Assembly (NCBI GenBank): GCA_030589835.1
Contig: JAUUZS010000341.1
Coordinates: 1 to 5,341 of the forward strand
DNA from: Cyclobacteriaceae bacterium
Lineage (GTDB): Bacteria > Bacteroidota > Bacteroidia > Cytophagales > Cyclobacteriaceae
Reading direction: 5' to 3'
Length of the DNA: 5,341 nt
Program-made: the position numbers and the translations under genes
Notes under the pieces: model-generated
Told to the model about the DNA's origin: nothing
The model's database searches: none
What the model saw: the letters and a program-made list of their open reading frames with translations, nothing else
Part shown: in pieces, positions 1-4,903 of the stretch
How the letters are laid out: each line of letters starts with the position of its first letter
Numbering within the stretch: position 1 is the stretch's first letter

Positions 1-321
1 GATATTAGCGGTCTGGAAGACAAAATCGTAAAGGTTAAAATGGACGCTGGGGATCTCCTGATCTTTAATAGCCTGGAGCCGCACGGCATTCGCCCAAACC
101 GTTCCGAAGATAAAGTACGCGTAGCACAGTATGTTTCCATGATGCCTGCCGAGGAGGATAATCCGGAATTAGTCAACTGGAGAATCAACTCATGGAAAAA
201 TCGCATAGCACCGGAAGGATATGCTTTTCCAGGAGATCCGAAGCAGCGTGAACAACTCAAATATGGTGTAGCAAAATTGAGTAAATTAGGAGAAAAATTA
301 TTAGGATTGAAGAAATGGTAA
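1..321 (+). CDS. Phytanoyl-CoA dioxygenase (PhyH) family protein, C-terminal part
   Basis: Partial gene: the frame is open from base 1, so the start lies outside the window; 106 residues are visible before TAA. PhyH-family enzymes are cytosolic non-haem Fe(II)/2-oxoglutarate dioxygenases that hydroxylate small substrates. The visible part carries the second half of the jelly-roll core: a GDLLIFNSLEPHGIRPN segment with the distal iron-ligand His (visible residue 28), followed 12 residues later by Arg40 in KVRVAQYVSMMP, the expected 2-oxoglutarate carboxylate-binding Arg. The first HxD half of the iron site would be upstream and cannot be checked. Residues 54-106 are a charged, Lys-rich tail. 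The symporter gene begins only about 40 bp downstream with no terminator between, so the two are probably co-transcribed. An ATG at 40-42 is internal, not the start. The family call is firm; the substrate is unknown. Confidence 0.85.
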   Translation, partial: DISGLEDKIVKVKMDAGDLLIFNSLEPHGIRPNRSEDKVRVAQYVSMMPAEEDNPELVNWRINSWKNRIAPEGYAFPGDPKQREQLKYGVAKLSKLGEKLLGLKKW

Positions 322-350
322 ACAGCAAAATCAATTTATAAACTATTAAA

Positions 351-368
351 ATGAAGTCACTTGTTTAA
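351..368 (+). other. Five-codon ORF (MKSLV) overlapping the symporter start
   Basis: An ATG in the best start context of the junction (preceded by ATTAAA) opens a frame that ends after five codons at TAA 366-368, eight bases inside the symporter frame. It could be a translationally coupled leader, chance, or the true symporter start separated from its frame by one base: dropping a single base near 360 would give MKSLFNNLSILDL, a natural N-terminus for this family. Confidence 0.3.
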
Positions 369-2046
369 TAACCTAAGCATCCTGGATTTGGCCATCATTG
401 GCTTGTATTTTGGAGTTATACTCTGGATTGCCTGGTGGTCCTCAAAAAAAAGACAAGGATCCGGGAATCTGGCATCTGTTGACTATTTTCTGGGAGGGAA
501 AAACCAGGGCTGGTTTGTTATAGGGGCTTCTTTGTTTTCATCTAACATTGGATCCGAAATAATACTTGGTGTTTCTGGTGCAGGAGCCAGGGCTGATATG
601 CCGCAGGCCAATTTTGAGATTTTGGCATCACTTATACTTATCATCATGGGATGGGTATTTGTACCCTTTTATTTGAGAACTGGTGTGTACACGATGCCGG
701 AATTTTTAGAACTTCGTTATTCAAAAAGTTGCAGGAACTATCTCTCCCTGGTTTCCATTTTGCTTTATGTATTAACCAAAATTTCACTAATCATATTTGC
801 AGGGGCACTGGTATTTGAAACAATGGGTGTTCCTTTCTGGACGGGTGCCATAATAACTGTGCTGGCCACCGGCCTCTACACCATACTTGGCGGTCTTAAG
901 GCGGTGATTTATACGGACATGATCCAGGCCTTTATTCTTTTAGGTGGCACTACGGCTGTCACTTATTTTGGGCTCAGTCAACTAGGGGGTTGGGAAGGCA
1001 TGGTAGATACACTTGCCACAGCCGCACAAATTGACGGCAACCCACCCGTGGAAAAATTCTTCAATTTATGGAGGCCTGCCAGCGATACCAATTATCCCTG
1101 GACAGGCATGTTGTTTGGTGCGCCAATTTTGGGAGTCTGGTATTGGTGCACAGACCAATTCATTGTGCAACGAACACTTTCGGCGAAGGACATTTCCAAT
1201 GCAAGAAAAGGAACGCTATTCGCGGGATTTCTTAAATTGTTACCGGTATTTATCTTCTTTATTCCCGGGGTTATCGCCTATGCTCTTCTTCAAGACGGAC
1301 AGCTTCAATTTTCATTGGATAATCCCGATCAGGCTTTGCCTGCCATGATCACCGGATTTTTGCCATCTGGATTAAAAGGTTTGGCGATCGCTGGTTTGCT
1401 GGCCGCTTTGATGAGCTCTCTTTCTTCAGCATTCAACTCATCATCCACACTATTTACCATTGATTTTTATAAACAATACAGGCCCAATTCTTCTGAAAAA
1501 GAACTGGTTTTGGTAGGCCAGTTGTCCACGGTCGTATTGGTACTTATTAGTTTGGCCTGGATCCCATTTATGAATGCGCTTATGGGAGGAGGCATTTTCC
1601 ATTACTTACAAAGCATACAAGCATATATCTCTCCCCCAATAGCTGCTGTATTTTTGCTTGGATTATACAACAAGAGGATCAATGCAAAGGGCGCGATTGT
1701 ATCATTATGGACAGGATTCGGTATAGGAATATTTCGCCTTGCCTCTGAATATTTGGAGAAAGAGGGTGTAATTCAGGTAGAGGCCAACACCTTTTTAAGA
1801 TTTATTCTTGATATTAATTTCTTGCACTTTGCCTTATATCTCTTTTTGTTTTGTAGTGCCGTCCTTGTGGTAGTGAGCTACCTTGGCAAACCACAATCAC
1901 CGGAAAGCCTTCGTTTGGTGACTTTTCAAAAGGGCGGGAACCGGAATACTAAAAAACCGATTATGGATATTGCACTTACTATTATTCTTGTAATATTGGT
2001 TTTAATGATATGGGTATTGTTTAGCTCATATGGAATTGCCAAATAA
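361..2046 (+). CDS. Sodium:solute symporter (SSS family), SGLT-like sugar transporter
   Basis: 561-residue inner-membrane carrier, expected to couple Na+ entry to uptake of a sugar or similar polyol. About 14 hydrophobic segments are visible, from residues 9-26 to 536-556, matching the SSS LeuT-like fold. Motifs read like animal SGLT proteins: GASLFSSNIGSE (56-66) in the first core helix; Phe85-Glu86; WYWCTDQFIVQRTLSAK (260-276); the Ser-rich LMSSLSSAFNSSSTLFTIDFY (350-370), which carries the Na2-site serines; and YLQSIQAYISPPIAAVF (415-431). By alignment from memory, sugar contacts corresponding to SGLT1 Glu102, Lys321 and Gln457 are kept (Glu86, Lys276, Gln417), but the position of SGLT1 His83/vSGLT Gln69 is Ile67. 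The start is uncertain: no in-frame ATG exists before residue 80, an in-frame TGA lies at 352-354, and TTG at 361 is the only sensible start in this frame. An ATG at 351 is one frame off. Substrate unknown. Confidence 0.92.
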   Translation: MFNNLSILDLAIIGLYFGVILWIAWWSSKKRQGSGNLASVDYFLGGKNQGWFVIGASLFSSNIGSEIILGVSGAGARADMPQANFEILASLILIIMGWVFVPFYLRTGVYTMPEFLELRYSKSCRNYLSLVSILLYVLTKISLIIFAGALVFETMGVPFWTGAIITVLATGLYTILGGLKAVIYTDMIQAFILLGGTTAVTYFGLSQLGGWEGMVDTLATAAQIDGNPPVEKFFNLWRPASDTNYPWTGMLFGAPILGVWYWCTDQFIVQRTLSAKDISNARKGTLFAGFLKLLPVFIFFIPGVIAYALLQDGQLQFSLDNPDQALPAMITGFLPSGLKGLAIAGLLAALMSSLSSAFNSSSTLFTIDFYKQYRPNSSEKELVLVGQLSTVVLVLISLAWIPFMNALMGGGIFHYLQSIQAYISPPIAAVFLLGLYNKRINAKGAIVSLWTGFGIGIFRLASEYLEKEGVIQVEANTFLRFILDINFLHFALYLFLFCSAVLVVVSYLGKPQSPESLRLVTFQKGGNRNTKKPIMDIALTIILVILVLMIWVLFSSYGIAK

Positions 2047-2047
2047 T

Positions 2048-2165
2048 GTCTGTCCATAAAGTCCGCTATCTGCGTTATGCTTGCTCTCAAAATGGTCATT
2101 TACTAAATGTAAACTCACATTTTTCGAGCTGTGCAAGCCTTGATAGCAAACTTTCTGAATCAGAC
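2048..2165. repeat. 118-bp nested imperfect palindrome (long stem-loop element)
   Basis: Two arms pair as a ladder of matched blocks around a 5-base loop (2104-2108): GTCTG 2048-2052/CAGAC 2161-2165; AAAGT 2058-2062/ACTTT 2150-2154; GCTATC 2065-2070/GATAGC 2142-2147; GCTTGC 2079-2084/GCAAGC 2133-2138; CTC 2086-2088/GAG 2126-2128; AAAATG 2089-2094/CATTTT 2118-2123; TTTAC 2099-2103/GTAAA 2109-2113. It fills nearly the whole gap between symporter and SDR. No T tract follows, so it is not a standard terminator. The shape suits a dispersed REP/BIME-like or MITE-like intergenic palindrome, or a processing/attenuation hairpin in a shared transcript. Confidence 0.7.
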
Positions 2166-2194
2166 ACCGAGCATATAAACAGGCACAAAAAAAA

Positions 2195-2989
2195 ATGGAT
2201 TATCAACTAAAGGACAAAAAAGTATTGGTTACGGGCTCTACTTCAGGAATCGGCTATGCCATCGCTAAATTATTGTTGAAAGAAGGGGCTGAAGTAATAA
2301 TTAACGGAAGGGCAAAAGAGCGAATAGATCATTCCCTGGAAATGCTGAGAGCTGACATGCCTGATTCTAAGGTGTCTGGTTTTGTAGCAGACTTTATGGA
2401 TAAGTCATCCGTTATGGCGCTTATTGATAAGATAAAATCAGTAGACATACTCATTAACAATGTCGGTATTTTTAAGTCACAATCTTTTAAAGAAACTACT
2501 GATGCTGATTGGATGGAAATGATTGAGGTCAATGTGATGAGCGCAGTTAGGTTGTCAAGGGCTTTTATGCCAAAGATGATACAAAATAACTGGGGTAGAA
2601 TTGTATTTATATCCAGTGAATGTGCCATGCTGGTGCCGGAAGACCTCATCGCTTATAGCACAACCAAAGCAGCGATGTTAAGTATTTCCCGTGGATTGGC
2701 CCAGCTGACCAGGGGCACGGAGGTAACCGTTAACGCTGTACTCCCCGGTTCTACACTTTCCGAAGGGGCCCAGCGATTCCTGAGTGAACAAGCAAAGAAG
2801 GATCAAATATCTGAAAAGGAGGTAAGTGACAATTTTTTCAATAAAGTGAGGACTACATCCTTACTGGAAAGATTTGCTTTGCCTGAAGAAATAGCCCATA
2901 TGGTCACATATATTTCCAGCCCCTTGTCTTCTGCCACCAATGGCGCAACATTAAAAGTCGACGGTGGTTCCGTTCCAGGAATATTTTGA
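2195..2989 (+). CDS. Short-chain dehydrogenase/reductase (classical SDR)
   Basis: 264 residues, full length for a classical SDR; a soluble NAD(P)(H)-dependent oxidoreductase acting on an alcohol/ketone group. All family hallmarks are present: the nucleotide-binding TGSTSGIG (13-20); Asn-Gly-Arg (37-39) after the second strand, where the basic residue favours NADP(H); Asp66 for the adenine ring; NNVG (88-91; the usual NNAG with Val for Ala); Asn113 and Ser140/141; catalytic Tyr154-x3-Lys158; LPGS (183-186); and a C-terminal NGATLKVDGG. Automatic annotation would probably say 3-oxoacyl-ACP reductase-like, but the neighbours argue for a catabolic or modifying role rather than fatty-acid synthesis. 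The ATG at 2195 follows a run of A bases with no Shine-Dalgarno sequence. It lies 148 bp after the symporter with the palindrome between, so shared transcription is possible but not shown. Substrate unknown. Confidence 0.93.
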   Translation: MDYQLKDKKVLVTGSTSGIGYAIAKLLLKEGAEVIINGRAKERIDHSLEMLRADMPDSKVSGFVADFMDKSSVMALIDKIKSVDILINNVGIFKSQSFKETTDADWMEMIEVNVMSAVRLSRAFMPKMIQNNWGRIVFISSECAMLVPEDLIAYSTTKAAMLSISRGLAQLTRGTEVTVNAVLPGSTLSEGAQRFLSEQAKKDQISEKEVSDNFFNKVRTTSLLERFALPEEIAHMVTYISSPLSSATNGATLKVDGGSVPGIF

Positions 2990-3084
2990 TGTTTATTTTC
3001 CAAATCCAGATTTTGTTTGCCCTGACTACGATTAAAAAATTCAGGTAGTTGAGCTTCAGGAACACGCAGATGGCTATCCTCCAG

Positions 3085-3109
3085 AAATATGGAACCTGCC
3101 ATATTTTTT
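3085..3109 (+). terminator. Terminator-like hairpin after the SDR
   Basis: AAATATGG (3085-3092) pairs with CCATATTT (3099-3106) around the loop AACCTG, and six T bases (3104-3109) run from the stem outward. Adding CCA/TGG at 3081-3083/3109-3111 lengthens the stem with a bulge. It lies about 100 bp after the SDR stop and touches the end of the convergent gene, so it may stop both transcripts. The stem is AT-rich and therefore weak. Confidence 0.5.
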
Positions 3110-3111
3110 GG

Positions 3112-3528
3112 CTAAATACCCAGCCATGCTATTGCTTCATCATATGTTTGAACAAAAGCATTTTCAAAAAAAGGTGAAAATCTCGTATTTCCCATTTCAT
3201 CAATTTGCTCTGATGAAAGGCTGGAAATTAAATCTTGTGGAAGTATTTGAACATATTTTTTCAAACCGAGATTGTTCCATTCGGGAATCACCAATTTTAA
3301 AGTCCAATCCTGTATTTCCGGGTCGTAACCAAACTTTCTCAATCGGTCATCACTAATCATATAGTGGGTTTCGTAGTTGTTCCAAAGTTCCTTAAAGCTA
3401 TACATCAAATCTTTCCATTCCTGATTGTACATATTTTCTGTTTCAGGCAAATATTGTATTGAATATAGCTTTTTGCTTAAATCATAGAATACCTTGGCAA
3501 ATCTTGATTCAAAAATTATTTTCTCCAT
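3112..3528 (-). CDS. STAS/SEC14-like (SpoIIAA-like) small protein
   Basis: 138-residue soluble protein with no signal peptide or membrane segment. It reads like the small STAS/SEC14-type proteins common in Bacteroidota: an early strand (KLYSIQYLPETENM, 20-33); a helix-rich stretch ending in a strand with ISDDR (59-63), where relatives have a short acidic loop; an amphipathic helix with IQDWTLKLVIP (72-82); a strand GLKKYVQILPQD (88-99); and a final helix DEAIAWLG (130-137). The recognition is by pattern, so the fold call is moderate and no function follows; relatives are mostly uncharacterised. The ATG at 3528 is preceded on this strand by GATAATC with no Shine-Dalgarno. The gene is convergent with the SDR and looks monocistronic. 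A palindrome at 3545-3558 lies 17 bp upstream of the start. Confidence 0.75.
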   Translation of the reverse strand: MEKIIFESRFAKVFYDLSKKLYSIQYLPETENMYNQEWKDLMYSFKELWNNYETHYMISDDRLRKFGYDPEIQDWTLKLVIPEWNNLGLKKYVQILPQDLISSLSSEQIDEMGNTRFSPFFENAFVQTYDEAIAWLGI

Positions 3529-3544
3529 GATTATCTAATTTTAC

Positions 3545-3558
3545 ATTTGATTTCAAAT
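3545..3558. promoter_or_regulatory. Short palindrome upstream of the STAS-like gene
   Basis: ATTTGA-TT-TCAAAT is a perfect 6-bp inverted repeat with a 2-base centre, 17 bp before the start of the - strand STAS-like gene, where an operator could lie. In AT-rich DNA such a match can be chance. No clear Bacteroidota -33/-7 promoter could be aligned to it. Confidence 0.25.
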
Positions 3559-4131
3559 TACAAAATAATCAGTATTCTAACACATATTTTAACTTGTTTT
3601 ATATATAATTGTCCCACTTATTAGTTGAATCATAAGTCGCTAGCTATTCATTTTCATCATACAATAATGCTATTACGAAGTATATGTGTTGAACTTACAA
3701 CTATCCCGGTAATTACAATTTACCACTTATTAACTCAACCCTTAATACTTACTATTATATATAACACGTCTTATCCACCTAAAATCATGCCTGTAGAAAA
3801 TGAATTTACCCTGGTAGAACGCCCTCTTATGAGGTTATGGATATTGAGTAAGTTTCTAAAAAGTTGGGTCTGCACCTTTTTAAGTCCGGATAAATTGCTT
3901 ATTCATTTGCATTGGATTTCATGCATCTGTCTTTTTGGGTATTGCATTTTTTGGACCACAGGCAGATCGAGCTATGCACACCAAGATCCCAGAGACTGGT
4001 TTATTAGAATGAAATCCATTGAGAAAGGCTCGAATAATATTGATATTTTTATCTACTGCCATATGGAAAACTTATCAACCGATTAACAATAGACAGTTCT
4101 ACTGATATTTTAATGAAAAATTTTAGTCCAA
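3559..4131. other. Gene-poor AT-rich stretch, no convincing gene
   Basis: No tRNA, rRNA or recognisable protein was seen. The longest frame on the + strand (3625-4086, TTG start; first ATG at 3787 giving 100 residues) has an unusual composition rich in Cys, Trp, His and Ile and resembles no family known to me. Two other frames also look partly coding over short stretches: + strand 3884-4009, which includes HASVFLGIAFFGPQ, and a - strand 47-residue frame beginning MAVDKNINII. A competition of short frames like this is typical of decayed coding DNA or chance. A 10-bp direct repeat CCACTTATTA occurs at 3614-3623 and 3723-3732. Confidence 0.4.
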
Positions 4132-4274
4132 GTGCTGGAAGTCAGAAGTCGCCAGCCTGCCGGCGAGGCAGAGAAGAAGAGAATTCCAAAATCAGTTAAT
4201 GTTTCTTATTCCTGCATTTTGTTTTCGCCTTTTTTTCTCCGGTCTCCAGTCTTCTGAATTCTAACTTCTGACAC
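4132..4274. repeat. Intergenic repeat element with GAAGT-type inverted arms
   Basis: The arms 4132-4150 and 4256-4274 are inverted copies matching at 14 of 19 positions (GTG..GGAAGT.AGAA.TC on the left). Just inside the left arm lies a GC-rich hairpin CTGCC-GGCGA-GGCAG (4157-4171), whose loop GGCGA is also complementary to TCGCC at 4149-4153, allowing two alternative folds or a pseudoknot. The purine-rich GAAGTC-style units and the locally higher GC differ from the surroundings and recall dispersed non-coding repeats seen between genes in Bacteroidota genomes. Copy number cannot be judged from one window. Confidence 0.5.
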
Positions 4275-4357
4275 AACTTACTATCTTTCATTAAATTCAG
4301 AATAGAACCCGATAGACTTTTATCATACACCAGGAATTAGGAATAGGCCGGGGGCAG

Positions 4358-4392
4358 AAAAAATGAAAGCCGGCTTTCTATGACCGGCTTTC
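4358..4392 (-). terminator. Rho-independent terminator, - strand orientation
   Basis: GAAAGCCGG (4365-4373) and CCGGCTTTC (4384-4392) form a perfect 9-bp stem with a 10-base loop. On the - strand the stem is followed by ATTTTTT (4364-4358), the classic layout. The + strand side lacks a T tract. A second fold is possible because 4365-4378 is itself a perfect 14-bp palindrome, and CCGGCTTTCTA occurs twice (4370-4380, 4384-4394). It implies a - strand transcript arriving from beyond 4393, either from the small membrane ORF at 4535-4747 or as read-through from the edge gene. Confidence 0.65.
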
Positions 4393-4534
4393 TACCTAAT
4401 TAATTTATTATGCGTATTGCCTTTTAGGCGAATAGCCAAACTCTAAGTAGACATCAATTTAACGTTGACATCAAATGGATGAATCACACCACTGCTAGAT
4501 ATACTCAATAAGCTCACATTGTGACTATTCACAC

Positions 4535-4747
4535 TTAAGCTTTTCTGATTGAATTTCTTGTCAATGCCTTTACTATATTCCTTTTCATTGCATTTACTGG
4601 ATTCGCATCAGAAGCCTTCATTCATTTATAACCACGCATCAAAATCGTGAGACAAAGCACAATTCCAATAGCCTTTATAATAATTATAAAATCAATCCAA
4701 ATTGTGAGATCTAATAATCCAATTGTTATGCCAAAGCCCCACAACAT
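4535..4747 (-). pseudogene. Small membrane ORF pair broken by TGA; possible FtsX-type permease tail
   Basis: On the - strand an ATG at 4747 opens 41 codons ending at TGA 4624-4622. They encode a hydrophobic stretch (WGFGITIGLLDLTIWIDF, then IIIIKAIGIVLCLTILMRGYK) with one or two membrane spans and a basic end. The same frame resumes directly with ATG 4621 for 28 codons (MKASDANPVNAMKRN...) to TAA at 4537-4535. Read across the TGA, the layout of last membrane helix, basic patch and ANPV-like motif resembles the C-terminus of FtsX/MacB-type ABC permeases, where the last helix is followed by a K/R-A-..-NPV..L segment. Upstream the frame is also open from about 4860 but hits another TGA at 4762-4760. 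I infer a remnant of a lost permease. The alternative is a genuine 41-residue membrane protein. The - strand terminator at 4358-4392 lies downstream. The opposite-strand frame is judged a shadow. Confidence 0.3.
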
Positions 4748-4787
4748 CTCAAAACCACTTTTTCATTTTTGGGGTTGTTCAATTGCG

Positions 4788-4817
4788 TTCGCAACTGGAC
4801 GCAACCGTACGCATTTC
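4788..4817. promoter_or_regulatory. Three 10-bp-phased CGCA repeats, candidate regulator binding array
   Basis: Units TTCGCAACTG, GACGCAACCG and TACGCATTTC follow one another exactly, so CGCA starts at 4790, 4800 and 4810, one helical turn apart. The first unit also forms a hyphenated palindrome with the bases before it: TTGCG-TT-CGCAA (4784-4795). Downstream on the + strand, GG at 4845-4846 and GC at 4857-4858 are ten bases apart, the spacing of a sigma-54 -24/-12 promoter, though the flanking bases fit the consensus poorly. No gene starts within reach on the + strand; the STAS-like gene is far away and the edge gene is convergent. The array lies about 40 bp upstream of the - strand membrane ORF. 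Confidence 0.35.
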
Positions 4818-4903
4818 ATAAAAAAACCCTTATCCCGTGAATTGGGTGACATTTTGGCGAAATTAATTATGAAGGAAGGCTTATTGTGAGATGAAAGAAA
4901 GGG

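Noticed and set aside
1013..1348. + strand 111-aa frame inside the symporter gene
   Set aside because: It is out of frame with a full-length, motif-complete symporter and shows no family features, so it is a shadow.
2329..2649. - strand 106-aa frame opposite the SDR
   Set aside because: Antisense to conserved SDR motifs, with low-complexity Ser/Ile-rich composition typical of a shadow frame.
2803..3102. - strand 99-aa frame across the SDR end and its terminator
   Set aside because: Overlaps the conserved SDR C-terminus and the hairpin, and has no recognisable domain.
3108..3356. + strand 82-aa frame opposite the STAS-like gene
   Set aside because: The opposite strand encodes a more plausible full-length protein, so this is a shadow.
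3555..3575. Bacteroidota -7 promoter box (TAnnTTTG) for the STAS-like gene
   Set aside because: On the - strand only seven-base near matches (TATTTTG, TAATTTG) are present, each one base short of the consensus, and no properly spaced -33 TTTG was found.
3625..4086. + strand 153-aa frame as a real gene
   Set aside because: Non-ATG start, odd Cys/Trp/His/Ile-rich composition, no recognisable family and competing frames. Described only as part of the gene-poor stretch.
4365..4392. The same hairpin as a + strand terminator
   Set aside because: The bases after the stem on the + strand are TACCTAATTAA with no T tract; only the - strand orientation fits.
4826..4847. Possible terminator for the edge gene on the - strand (ACCC/GGGT followed by seven T)
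   Set aside because: The stem is only 4 bp with a 14-base loop; the T run alone does not make a terminator.
4647..4889. + strand 80-aa frame
   Set aside because: It lies opposite the more membrane-protein-like - strand frame and runs through the phased repeat array, with no recognisable family.
4701..4892. 10-bp direct repeat ATTGTGAGAT at 4701-4710 and 4883-4892
   Set aside because: The resemblance to a lac-operator half-site is superficial, and two copies in AT-rich DNA 182 bp apart are plausibly chance.
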